From Pseudomonadota bacterium (lineage in GTDB: Bacteria > Pseudomonadota > Gammaproteobacteria > Burkholderiales > Burkholderiaceae_F), in assembly GCA_029778535.1 (NCBI GenBank), contig JAKOQB010000187.1:124001-188000 (forward strand): a DNA stretch of 64,000 nucleotides, in the 5' to 3' direction. A model generated the notes under the pieces. It saw only the letters and a list, made by a program, of their open reading frames with translations. It was not told the DNA's origin and searched no databases. Below, in pieces: positions 54,609 through 62,803 of this stretch; position 1 is the stretch's first letter; the number at the start of each line of letters is the position of its first letter. The translations under genes and the position numbers were made by a program.

Positions 54609-55417
54609 GGGGCAGTGGCGGCGGGTGAATCGATGTCGGAGCGCGTGACGCCGTACGCGGGCGGACGCGGTGGGGAAACAAAGGCGACGCGCTTGAGCCA
54701 GAGGCGCAGCGCCTGCCAGTGGATGCGCGCGATCACGCCGACGGTAAACGCCGGGTGCGTGATCAGCGTGCGGGCGAGCCGTGCGCCGGTCAGCGGCGCG
54801 AGTTCGCCCTCGATCGAGGTCTGCAGCAGCGGCCCGGAGGCATCGTCGTGGTCGATGCGGGCGATGAAGCGCGGCCGTGCATCGCGGTTCGACAGCAGGA
54901 AGCGAAAGCGGTAGCGGCCTTCGACGCGGCAGAACGGCGACACGTGGAAGACCTTGGGCGCGGACAGTTCCTCGCCCCAGCGGATGCTGCGTCCGTCCGC
55001 GTGCGCGAGCAGATAGCAATGCCGGTCGCCGAAGGTGTTGTTGACCTCGCACACGATCGCGCGCAGGCCGCCGTCGGCGCGCTCGCAGAACCAGAAGCTG
55101 ACGGGGTTGAACACGTAGCCGAGCACGCGTGGCAGCGTGTGCAGCCAGATCTCGCCGGTCGCATCCGCGATGCCTTCGCGCCGCAGTAGATCGTCGATCC
55201 AGGCGAGCAGCGGACGGCCGTCGCCGTGATCGGCATCATTGAGCGCGAACATGCCGCGACTATTGCGTGCGAGCCGGCGGTAAGACCACGGCTGCCTTTC
55301 CAGCGCGCGCAGCGGCAGCCGCAGGAACCACGCCCGATAGGCGAAGCGATTGCGCGCCGGCCGCAGCCGCGCGTGGCGGATCGAACCGATGCCGAGCCAG
55401 GCGAGCGCGGTGCTCAT
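54605..55417 (-). CDS. DUF1365 protein
   Basis: A 270-residue protein: IGSIRHARLRPARNRFAYRAW, LPRVLGYVFNPVSFWFCERADGGLRAIVCEVNNTFGDRH, KVFHVSPFCRVEGRYRFRF. It is a constant neighbour of CFA-type methyltransferases and FAD oxidoreductases. Its activity is unknown; a supporting or acyl-handling role is assumed. ATG 55417 is used; a GTG at 55426 would overlap the upstream stop (GTGA) and is equally possible. Confidence 0.92.
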   Translation of the reverse strand: MSTALAWLGIGSIRHARLRPARNRFAYRAWFLRLPLRALERQPWSYRRLARNSRGMFALNDADHGDGRPLLAWIDDLLRREGIADATGEIWLHTLPRVLGYVFNPVSFWFCERADGGLRAIVCEVNNTFGDRHCYLLAHADGRSIRWGEELSAPKVFHVSPFCRVEGRYRFRFLLSNRDARPRFIARIDHDDASGPLLQTSIEGELAPLTGARLARTLITHPAFTVGVIARIHWQALRLWLKRVAFVSPPRPPAYGVTRSDIDSPAATAP

Positions 55418-55422
55418 CGCGA

Positions 55423-56721
55423 TCACGCCGCCAGCGGCAGCGAAGCAGGTACCCGCGCGCGCAGCGCGGCGGCGACCGCGAGGCCGGACTTCAGCCCATC
55501 CTCGTGGAAGCCGTGCCCGGTCCATGCACCGGCGAACCAGACGCCGCGTCGCCCCTGCGCGTGCGGTAGTGCGCGCTGCGCGGCGATCGCACCGTCGTCG
55601 AAGATCGGATGCGCGTAGTCGAATTCTGCGATCACGGACTCAGCGCGCGGCTCGGTCAGCGGATTGAGGCTGACGAACACCGGGCGCGCGAACGGTAGCG
55701 GCTGCAGGCGATTGAGCCAGTACGTGACCGACACACCGCGCGCCCCGTCGGCGGCGTCATCGCTTAGATAGTTCCAGGCCGCCCATGCGCGGCGCGCGTG
55801 GGGCATCAGCCGCTCGTCCGTGTGCAGCACGGCGCGGTTCGGCTGGTAGCGCACTGCGCCGAGCAGCGCGCGCTGCTCGCGGTCCGCGTCGGCGAAGATG
55901 CGCAGCGACTGGTCGCTGTGGCACGCGAGCACGACGTGGTCGAAGCGCTCACGCCCGTGCCGGCTCGCGACGACGAGTCCGCCGCGTGGATCGGGCACGA
56001 CGCTGGCGACCGGTTCGCCGCAGCGCACGTCGTGCAGGCGCGCGGCGATGCGCTCAACGTACTGGCGCGCGCCTCCGCGCACGGTGAACCAGCGTGGCCG
56101 GTCGCTGATCTGCAACAGACCGTGGTTGTGGCAGAAGCGCACGAAGGTCGTGAGCGGATACGCGAGCATCTTCGCGGTCGGGCACGACCAGATCGCGGCC
56201 GCCATCGGCAGCAGATACCAGCGCCGGAATGCCTCCGAAAAGCGATGGCGGTCGAGGAAATCAACGAGCGACACGCCGTCCGCGTCCTCGCGTCCCTCGG
56301 CCACGCGGGTGGCGTGGCGGTTGAAGCGCAGCAGGTCCGCCAGCATGCGCAGGAAGCGCGGCGACGCGAGATTGCGCCGCTGCGCGAAGACGGTCGCCAG
56401 GTTCGTGCCGGCCCATTCGAGGCGCTGCCCAAGGTGCTCGGCCGCGCTGACCGAAAACGACATGTCGCTCGCGGCCATGGGGATCGCGAGTTCACGGAAC
56501 AGCGTGATCAGCCGCGGATAGGTGCGCTCGTTGAAGACCAGAAAGCCGGTGTCGACCGGGTGCGAAACGCCGTCGAGCGCGACGTCGACGGTGTTGGTGT
56601 GGCCTCCCAGGCGCTCCGCCGCCTCGAACAGCGTGACGCGGTGTTCCGGGCCGACGTCGCGCGCCAGCGCGTGCGCGCAGCCAAGGCCGGCGATGCCGGC
56701 GCCGATGATCGCGATCTTCAT
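55423..56721 (-). CDS. FAD-dependent oxidoreductase (amine-oxidase fold)
   Basis: A 432-residue flavoprotein: IAIIGAGIAGLGCAHALA (3-20) is the dinucleotide fold, GGHTNTVDVALDGVSHPVDTGFLVFNERTYP the second FAD contact, and WFAGAWTGHGFHEDGLKSGLAVA the C-terminal FAD motif. This family stands next to the methyltransferase in many genomes, and the Rhodobacter member (UfaD) desaturates methylated fatty acids. It likely does the same here. A 103-nt gap (56722-56824) separates it from folE2. Confidence 0.93.
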   Translation of the reverse strand: MKIAIIGAGIAGLGCAHALARDVGPEHRVTLFEAAERLGGHTNTVDVALDGVSHPVDTGFLVFNERTYPRLITLFRELAIPMAASDMSFSVSAAEHLGQRLEWAGTNLATVFAQRRNLASPRFLRMLADLLRFNRHATRVAEGREDADGVSLVDFLDRHRFSEAFRRWYLLPMAAAIWSCPTAKMLAYPLTTFVRFCHNHGLLQISDRPRWFTVRGGARQYVERIAARLHDVRCGEPVASVVPDPRGGLVVASRHGRERFDHVVLACHSDQSLRIFADADREQRALLGAVRYQPNRAVLHTDERLMPHARRAWAAWNYLSDDAADGARGVSVTYWLNRLQPLPFARPVFVSLNPLTEPRAESVIAEFDYAHPIFDDGAIAAQRALPHAQGRRGVWFAGAWTGHGFHEDGLKSGLAVAAALRARVPASLPLAA

Positions 56722-56824
56722 GAGCGGCAGGTCCCCGCGATGGGGGAGTCCGGCCGCGGCGCGACCGGGGATTGCGTGCCGTATACGGCCGACCCGGCCG
56801 CGCGGATTGAACGCCGCGCGGCGG

Positions 56825-57616
56825 CTAGGTGTCCTCCGCCTTGCGCTTGTCGTGCTCGATCAGCGCGTAGGCCGAATGGTTGTGGATCGACTCGAAGTTT
56901 TCTGCTTCGACGGTGTACGCAAGCACGCGCGCATCGCGATTCAGTGCCACCGCGATGTCGCGCACCATGTCCTCGACGAACTTCGGGTTGTCGTAGGCCC
57001 GTTCGGTCACGTACTTCTCGTCCGGCCGCTTCAGCAGGCCCCACAGCTCGGCCGAGGCGGCCTGCTCGGCGACGCGGATCTGCTCGTCGATCGTCATCTC
57101 GCCGGCCAGCTCGACCGTGATCGTCAGGTCGGAACGCTGGTTGTGCGCGCCGTAGTCGGCGACTTTCTTGCTGCACGGGCACAGGCTGGTGACCGGGGCC
57201 GTGATCGACTGGCGCACGATCGTCTCTGTCCCACGCCGTTCGGCGAACATCGCGACTCGGTAGTCCATCAGGCTCTCGACGCCTGAGATCGGCGCCGCCT
57301 TCACGATGAAGTAGGGAAAGCGCAGTGCGATCGAGCCGTCGTTCGCCTCCAGGCGCTCCAACATGGTGGTCAACAGCAGTTGCAGCGCCGCCGGCGACAG
57401 GGGCGCGCGGTGGTCGCGCAGCACTTCGATGAAGCGCGACATGTGCGTGCCCTTGTGGACAGCGGCCAGCGCCACGTACATGTCGACCGTAGCCACGGTC
57501 GGCTGTGGGCCGCGCGGCGTCGCGAGCTGGACTGGGTGCGTGAGGCCCTTGATCCCTACGCGCTGGATGGCGACGTTGCGGGTGTCGATGCTCGACTGCA
57601 CATCGGGGAGAAACAT
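56825..57616 (-). CDS. folE2: GTP cyclohydrolase IB (FolE2 type)
   Basis: A 263-residue protein, the usual size for FolE2, which converts GTP to dihydroneopterin triphosphate at the head of folate synthesis. FLPDVQSSIDTRNVAIQRVGIKGL opens the domain; the active-site cysteine region is SLCPCSKKVADYGAHNQRSD. The N-terminus is short and no ribosome site precedes ATG 57616. It is divergent from the LitR-type photoreceptor. folE genes are known light-induced targets in such systems, perhaps to feed folate chromophore to photolyases; that part is knowledge of related systems. Confidence 0.93.
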   Translation of the reverse strand: MFLPDVQSSIDTRNVAIQRVGIKGLTHPVQLATPRGPQPTVATVDMYVALAAVHKGTHMSRFIEVLRDHRAPLSPAALQLLLTTMLERLEANDGSIALRFPYFIVKAAPISGVESLMDYRVAMFAERRGTETIVRQSITAPVTSLCPCSKKVADYGAHNQRSDLTITVELAGEMTIDEQIRVAEQAASAELWGLLKRPDEKYVTERAYDNPKFVEDMVRDIAVALNRDARVLAYTVEAENFESIHNHSAYALIEHDKRKAEDT

Positions 57617-58040
57617 CGGATGCGGGAGGCTCGGTGGCTGAGGCCGGATTGTCGCCCAATTCGCTGCGCGCCCCGGCAGGGACGAGGTTCGTCAGGGCCA
57701 TCGGCGCCCCGGCAGCGGCCCCCTTCGTGTAGGGGCAAAGGGCTCGGTTTCCGCGCCGGCAAGTTGCCGCTTGCCGCACTTCAACGTCAAGAATGTCATA
57801 GACAAACTGGTAAAGCGGTTGACCCTCGAGATAGGAAGCCAGCCGGAATTCGACACCCGGGTGGATCGGCTGCGCGCATAGTAAGTTTTCAATCACTCTC
57901 ATGTAGATGACCTATTAGACGATAATCACGCAGAGCTGGTCGCGTCGGCAGCCGCGGGCATATCATTTTTCAAGGAGCTCGACTTGGTTCGATGAGATTG
58001 AAAGTTATCCTAGACAAACAGAAGACTACACTATTTGTCC
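57617..58040. other. divergent regulatory region between folE2 and the LitR-type gene
   Basis: A 424-nt region of lower GC than its surroundings. Its minus strand can fold into hairpins (for example GCAAGCGGCAACTTGC and GCCCCT...AGGGGGC) before folE2. It also holds a short minus-strand frame from an ATG at 57902 (RVIENLLCAQPIHPGVEFRL and onward) of rather protein-like composition, without a ribosome site. I cannot say whether it is translated. Possible regulator sites are listed separately. Confidence 0.5.
57799..57810. promoter_or_regulatory. candidate LitR site 1
   Basis: TAGACAAACTGG; shares TAGACAAAC with 58011-58021. It lies about 185 nt upstream of the folE2 start codon. Confidence 0.35.
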
Positions 58041-58048
58041 ATGACAAA
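58011..58048. promoter_or_regulatory. candidate LitR site 2 and inverted repeat at the regulator start
   Basis: TAGACAAACAG (58011-58021) repeats site 1; 13 nt further on, TTTGTC-CAT-GACAAA (58034-58048) is an inverted repeat with the same GACAAA core and covers the ATG at 58041. Together they suggest direct/inverted operator half-sites for autoregulation. Confidence 0.45.
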
Positions 58049-58991
58049 ACAAGTCCCGCCGGCAGGGGAAAACGCCGCCATGACGCCGGCTCTTTCGATT
58101 GCCGCCGTGGAGCGAGATACCGGGATATCCAAGGACACTCTGCGCGCTTGGGAACGGCGCTACGGGTTCCCGGCGCCGGAACGCGATGCCTCCGACGAGC
58201 GCGTCTATCCGCCGGAGCAGGTATCCCGGCTGCGCGAGATCAAGCGTCTGCTCGACCAAGGCCATCGGCCTGGGAAGATCCTGCGACTTGCGCCCGACGC
58301 GCTGCGCAAGCTGACGCGGGGCGCGGACGGCGGTGCGCGTGCCACCAGCCAAACGCTTGCCAAGGAACTGCAGGCCAGCCTCGAAACCCTGCGCGCGCAC
58401 CGCACGCAGGAACTACAGCAGTGGCTGGCGCGCGTGCTGGCGCAGCGCGGTCTCGCGCGCTTCGTGCACGAGGTGGTCGCGCCGATGAATGAGCGCGTCG
58501 GCGATGCGTGGGCGCGCGGGGAGTTGCAGATCTTCGAGGAGCACCTGTACACGGAGGCGATCCAGTTGCTGTTGCGCAACGCGATACATGCGCTGCCAGC
58601 GGCCACTGCCGAGCCGCATATGCTGTTGACGACGTTGCCGATCGAGCCGCACGGACTGGGCCTGCTGATGGTGCACGCGCTGCTCGCGCTCGAGGGCGCG
58701 CGCGTGACCTCGCTCGGCGTGCAGACACCGCTGCCCGAGATCATCAATGCGGTGCGCGCGCATCGGGCGCAGATCGTCGCGCTGTCGTTTTCGTCGCTGC
58801 CGACCGCGCGCGCCGTGATTGAGGCGCTCTCGCAGCTGCGCGCCGCGCTGCCCGCCGCGATCGCGATCTGGGCCGGCGGCGGTTCGCCGATCCTGCGGCG
58901 CCGGCCGATCGCGGGCGTCAGCGTGCTGTGCGAACTCGCCGACATCGGACCGGCACTTGCAGCGTGGCGCAGAGCGCATCCGTCAGGCTAG
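58041..58991 (+). CDS. litR: MerR-family cobalamin-binding photoreceptor regulator (CarH/LitR type)
   Basis: A 316-residue regulator in two parts. Residues 18-85 form a MerR DNA-binding domain (IAAVERDTGISKDTLRAWER, RYGFPAPERDASDERVYPPE). The rest is a B12-sensing module: the helical part has Trp157-x9-Glu167-His168 (WARGELQIFEEH), and the cobalamin fold has Glu202-x-His204-x2-Gly (IEPHGLGLL), SFSSLP and AGGGSP. His204 is the expected lower cobalt ligand. In CarH/LitR, adenosylcobalamin keeps the tetramer on DNA until light breaks the Co-C bond. An ATG at 58080 preceded by AGGGG would avoid the inverted repeat and is a good alternative start. Confidence 0.92.
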   Translation: MTKQVPPAGENAAMTPALSIAAVERDTGISKDTLRAWERRYGFPAPERDASDERVYPPEQVSRLREIKRLLDQGHRPGKILRLAPDALRKLTRGADGGARATSQTLAKELQASLETLRAHRTQELQQWLARVLAQRGLARFVHEVVAPMNERVGDAWARGELQIFEEHLYTEAIQLLLRNAIHALPAATAEPHMLLTTLPIEPHGLGLLMVHALLALEGARVTSLGVQTPLPEIINAVRAHRAQIVALSFSSLPTARAVIEALSQLRAALPAAIAIWAGGGSPILRRRPIAGVSVLCELADIGPALAAWRRAHPSG

Positions 58992-59045
58992 CCCGAGCGC
59001 GGATTTGTCCGACAATTCGCACCCGGCATGGCTGAGGAGGCGACG

Positions 59046-59840
59046 ATGAAACTGCGGGATCGGGTCACCATCATCACCGGCGCGGCGCAGGGCATTGGGG
59101 CCGCGTGCGCGCGCGCATTCGCGGCGGAGGGCGCGCAGGTCGTCGTTTCGGATCTGAACGAGGTCGGCGGCACCGCGCTGGTCAAGGACATCGCGGCGGC
59201 CGGCGGCACGGCGCTGTTCTGCCGCGCCGACGTGGGGATGCGCGACGATGCACAGCGGCTGGTCAAGTTCGCGGTCGATCACTTCGGCCGGCTCGATGTG
59301 CTGGTCAGCAATGCCGGCATCGTGCACGCGGCGGATTTCGTCGATCTGGCCGAGGAGGATTTCGATCGCGTGCTGCGTGTGAACTTGAAGGGCCCGTTCC
59401 TGTGCGGTCAGGCCGCGGCGCGGCAGATGGTGGCGCAGCCGGCGCGAAGCCTGCCCGGTGGCGGAACGACGCGTGGCGTGATCATTCACATGTCAAGCGT
59501 GAACGCGGTGCTCGCGATCGCCAATCAGGTGCCGTACACGGTCAGCAAGGGCGGGCTCAATCAGCTGACCAAGGTGATGTCGATCGGGCTGGCGCCGCAG
59601 GGCGTCCGCGTGATGGGGATCGGCCCCGGCTCGATTGCCACCGAGATGCTGAAGACCGCGGTGCTGACCAACGAATCCGCGCGGCAGCGGATCCTGTCGC
59701 GCACGCCGCTCGGGCGGCTTGGCGAGCCCGACGAGGTGGCGCGGATCGCCGTGTTCCTCGCCAGCGACGATGCGTCGTACCTGACCGGCACGACCGTATA
59801 CCCCGACGGCGGGCGGTTGGGACTGAACTACGTGATGTGA
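59046..59840 (+). CDS. short-chain dehydrogenase/reductase (FabG-like)
   Basis: A 264-residue classical SDR. Cofactor motif GAAQGIGAACARAFA, VSDLNEVGG after strand 2 (Asp favours NAD), NAGIVHAADF, HMSSVNAV and YTVSKGGLNQLTKVM. The C-terminal DGGRLGLNYV is usual. ATG 59046 follows GAGGAGG at the best spacing. It lies 54 nt after the photoreceptor gene on the same strand and may be co-transcribed, but its composition shows no link to the lipid genes. Confidence 0.93.
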   Translation: MKLRDRVTIITGAAQGIGAACARAFAAEGAQVVVSDLNEVGGTALVKDIAAAGGTALFCRADVGMRDDAQRLVKFAVDHFGRLDVLVSNAGIVHAADFVDLAEEDFDRVLRVNLKGPFLCGQAAARQMVAQPARSLPGGGTTRGVIIHMSSVNAVLAIANQVPYTVSKGGLNQLTKVMSIGLAPQGVRVMGIGPGSIATEMLKTAVLTNESARQRILSRTPLGRLGEPDEVARIAVFLASDDASYLTGTTVYPDGGRLGLNYVM

Positions 59841-59874
59841 TTCGCTTGTCCTTCGATACTTCAGGACGAGCGGA

Positions 59875-61089
59875 TCAGTAGAACACCGTCAGCACGCCGG
59901 TGAACCCGTACAGATTGCGGCCGCCGATCTCGCCGCTCGCGTAGAACCCGACCAGCGGCACGTCGCCGAGGTGATGCCGGATCACGCGCAACTCCTCCGA
60001 CTGCTCGCCGAACATGTGGCTGCCGCGGCCGATGCACGACACGTAGACCGCGCCGCGCGCGCTGCCGCCGTGTTCCTCCACGTGCTCGCGGATCTCGGCG
60101 CAGATGCGGATCAGGTCCTTGCGTGCCGCGGCCTCGTCGCGCGTGCAGAAGCTGAGCTGCTGGCCTTCCTCGATCTCGGCCGCGACCGCGACAGTGCCCT
60201 TGCCCGGATCGAGCGCGACCACGTGGCGGATCACGTAGTCGGCGCGCGGCGTGCGTTCGTGATAGCCCTCGGTTTCCGGCTCGATGCCGACGAACAGCCC
60301 GCGCCGTCCGAGCGCCATCAACTGCTGGCGGATGCGCGCGAAGTCCTCGCGCGGCATCTCCTCGCCCGGCAGCAACGCCGCGCGCGCGCGGATGCCGGTG
60401 TCTTCCAGCAACACGTCGAACGCGGTCCGCCCGTCCAGTTCCTGGATCACGCTGGCGCTCGCCTTCGTGACTTCGTGCCGGCGCGCGCCCGCCAGCGGAT
60501 GCGCGCCCTGCGTCACGCGCGACACCAGCTTCACGTCCGACGAGAACACCGCGCCGGACAGCCCGCCGCTCAGAACGCGGTCGGCGATCTGTCGCGTGCG
60601 CTGGCGCCCGCTCGACAGCCCGCCGAACAGGTACTCGCTTTCCAGCTTGCCCGCCATGTCGATCAGCAGCTCGGGCAGGTCGAGCGTGCGCGGATCCGCG
60701 TGCACCAGCGCCGTGTACGCGGCCTGCGCGCCGCTGTCGGTGCGCGTTCCCAGCGTCGGCGGCCGCTGCGTGCCGGAGAACACGTTGACGCTGCCGGGAG
60801 CGAAATGGCCGAGCATCACCGCCAGCGCCGGCTCGTCGACGTATTCGGCGCCGGTGGCGCAGATGCCGACGCCGCTCGAGCCGACCCAGCTCGGGATTCC
60901 CGTGCGTGCCTTCAGCGTGGCGAGGATCTCGTCCAGATTGCCCTGCAGCGCCTCGGTGATGTAAAGAAAGCCGAGGTTCGCGTGGCGCTCGAATTCGCCG
61001 CTCGCGGCCTGCGCCTCGAGCTGCGCCAGACATTGGCGCGTGGCCTCGGCCCAGTCGGTGTGCGTGGCGTGTGCGTGGCGGAATCGCAT
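59875..61089 (-). CDS. FIST-domain sensor protein
   Basis: A 404-residue protein with FIST_N (GIPSWVGSSGVGICATGAEYVDEPALAVML) and FIST_C (RGAVYVSCIGRGSHMFGEQSEELRVIRHHLGDVPLVGFYASGEIGG) domains. FIST proteins are thought to sense small ligands such as amino acids and are often linked to signal transduction; here the domains stand alone with no kinase or cyclase attached. It is followed on the minus strand by nothing but an SDR gene in the opposite direction. Confidence 0.92.
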   Translation of the reverse strand: MRFRHAHATHTDWAEATRQCLAQLEAQAASGEFERHANLGFLYITEALQGNLDEILATLKARTGIPSWVGSSGVGICATGAEYVDEPALAVMLGHFAPGSVNVFSGTQRPPTLGTRTDSGAQAAYTALVHADPRTLDLPELLIDMAGKLESEYLFGGLSSGRQRTRQIADRVLSGGLSGAVFSSDVKLVSRVTQGAHPLAGARRHEVTKASASVIQELDGRTAFDVLLEDTGIRARAALLPGEEMPREDFARIRQQLMALGRRGLFVGIEPETEGYHERTPRADYVIRHVVALDPGKGTVAVAAEIEEGQQLSFCTRDEAAARKDLIRICAEIREHVEEHGGSARGAVYVSCIGRGSHMFGEQSEELRVIRHHLGDVPLVGFYASGEIGGRNLYGFTGVLTVFY

Positions 61090-61096
61090 GTGACCT

Positions 61097-61720
61097 TCAG
61101 TCCGGACTGCGCCGGCGACGCTTTGACCTGGCGGCCGCGGGCTTGTTCGGCTTGCCCTTGCCAGGCTGCGCGGCCGCTGCCGCCGCCACCTTGGTGAACT
61201 GATCCTGCAGCGTGCCCCACCACGCGGCCGGACTCAGCGGCAGCGTCGGCGAAGTGGCGGTCGCAGGCGACTTCTTCCTGCGGGGGGCCGGCTGCGGCGC
61301 TGGCGACGACGTGGGCGGCACCGACGGCGCGACGCCGGCCGCCGCGGGCTTCGGCGTTTCGCCCGGCTTGGTCATTGTCGTCAACATCGCGCCGCCGAAT
61401 GAACGCAGCGTGGCGATGGTATTGCGCTGGACCTCGAGGCTCTGGATCGCGGTGCGCAGCATGTTGACGTTCAGGTTCAGCCATTGTTCGACCGCGCGCA
61501 AATCGGCGATGCGCTTGTCGATCTCCTCCACGTCGAGGGTCGGCGCGATCATCGACGGCAGTGCCTGCGGCAGGTTCTGCGCGAACTGCACCATGCCCGA
61601 CGGCGACGGCAACGTCGGCAGGCCGGTCACGCCCCAGATCTTCTTCACCATGTCGATGCTGTCGCTGAACGTGTCCGCAAACGGCAGGCTGCCGATCCCG
61701 AGCGCGCGCTTCCTGGTCAT
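61097..61720 (-). CDS. phaM: PhaM-like polyhydroxyalkanoate granule protein
   Basis: A 207-residue protein: DSIDMVKKIWGVTGLPTLPS, the signature TLDVEEIDKRIADLRAVEQW and LNLNVNMLRTAIQSLEVQRN, then a Pro/Ala-rich tail ending in Lys/Arg (SKRRRRSPD). PhaM of Ralstonia activates PHB synthase and anchors granules to the nucleoid through a basic tail, which matches. It starts 4 nt inside the upstream hydrolase gene end. Found essentially in betaproteobacteria, it supports the taxonomic reading. Confidence 0.9.
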   Translation of the reverse strand: MTRKRALGIGSLPFADTFSDSIDMVKKIWGVTGLPTLPSPSGMVQFAQNLPQALPSMIAPTLDVEEIDKRIADLRAVEQWLNLNVNMLRTAIQSLEVQRNTIATLRSFGGAMLTTMTKPGETPKPAAAGVAPSVPPTSSPAPQPAPRRKKSPATATSPTLPLSPAAWWGTLQDQFTKVAAAAAAQPGKGKPNKPAAARSKRRRRSPD

Positions 61721-62721
61721 GCTGCCCCCTTGGTCCGACGACGCAGCGGCACCACGCGCTGCTCGATCGCGCCGAAGATCGACTTGCCCGCGCTGTCGAA
61801 CATCTCGATCCGCACCGTATCACCATACTTCATGAACGGCGTGGTCGGCTTGCCCGAGGCGATCATCTCCAGACTTCGCCTTTCAGCGATGCAGCAGTAG
61901 CCGCGGCTGCGGTCGAGATTCGAAACCGTGCCGGAACCGACGATGCTGCCGGCGCCGACGTTGCGCGTGCGCGTGATGTGCGCGATCAGCTGGGGAAAGC
62001 CGAACGTCATGTCGTCGCCCGCGTTCGGTTCTCCGACCTTGGTGCCGTTCCAGTGTACGACCAGCGGCCGATGGACCTTGCCGTCGCGCCATGCCTCGCC
62101 GAGCTCGTCCGGCGTCACCGCTACCGGAGAAAAGCCCGTCGCCGGCTTGCTCTGGAAGAAGCCGAAGCCCTTGGCCAGCTCGCCGGGGATGAGGTTGCGC
62201 AGGCTCACGTCGTTGGCGAGCAGCAGCAGCCGGATGTGCTCGCCGCAGCGTTCGGCCGGCGTGCCCATCGGTACGTCGCCGGTGATCACCGCGATCTCCG
62301 CCTCGAAGTCGATGCCGAACTCCTCCGACGCGCACACGATGTCGTCGCGCGCGCCGAGCAGGTCGTCGGAGCCGCCCTGGTACATCAGCGGATCGGTCCA
62401 GAACGACGGCGGCATCTCGGCGCCGCGCGCCTTGCGCACCAGTTCGACATGGTTCACGTACGCCGAGCCGTCGGCCCACTGGTACGCGCGCGGCAGCGGC
62501 GCCATGCACTGCACGGGGTCGAACGCGAACGCGTGCCGCGCGCGGCCCTCGTTCAGCGCCTGATACAGCTCGTCGAGCTGCGGCGCATGAAACGGCCAGT
62601 CGTCGAGCGCGGTCTGCAGGCGCCCGGCGATGCCGCTGGCGAAGTGCGCGGTCGCGAGGTCGCGCGACACGACGACGAGCTGTCCGTCGCGCGAGCCGTC
62701 GCGCAGGGTGGCGAGTTTCAT
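61717..62721 (-). CDS. fumarylacetoacetate hydrolase family protein
   Basis: A 334-residue FAH-family enzyme: EEFGIDFEAEIAVITGDVP carries the metal-binding Glu-x-Glu, LLLANDVSLRN and GSGTVSNLDRSRGYCCIAERRS follow. The N-terminal domain (KLATLRDGSRDGQLVVVSRDL) is of the two-domain fumarylacetoacetase type. It would cleave a C-C bond in a 1,3-diketone, for example in tyrosine degradation, but the homogentisate genes are not adjacent. Confidence 0.92.
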   Translation of the reverse strand: MKLATLRDGSRDGQLVVVSRDLATAHFASGIAGRLQTALDDWPFHAPQLDELYQALNEGRARHAFAFDPVQCMAPLPRAYQWADGSAYVNHVELVRKARGAEMPPSFWTDPLMYQGGSDDLLGARDDIVCASEEFGIDFEAEIAVITGDVPMGTPAERCGEHIRLLLLANDVSLRNLIPGELAKGFGFFQSKPATGFSPVAVTPDELGEAWRDGKVHRPLVVHWNGTKVGEPNAGDDMTFGFPQLIAHITRTRNVGAGSIVGSGTVSNLDRSRGYCCIAERRSLEMIASGKPTTPFMKYGDTVRIEMFDSAGKSIFGAIEQRVVPLRRRTKGAA

Positions 62722-62803
62722 TCGTCTATTCTTCGTTGTCCGGTGCCGTGGCTATCTTAGAGCTTGTCGGCTTGGCACTGCTCTCGATCGTTATTCACAG
62801 CCG

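Noticed and set aside
57617..57790. Cobalamin or guanidine riboswitch before folE2
   Set aside because: No B12-box-like sequence and only one loosely ACGA-containing loop; hairpins alone do not support a known class.
56718..57902. 394-residue frame covering folE2
   Set aside because: It is antisense-style shadow coding in another frame of folE2, rich in Arg; only its first part, in the intergenic region, looks protein-like.
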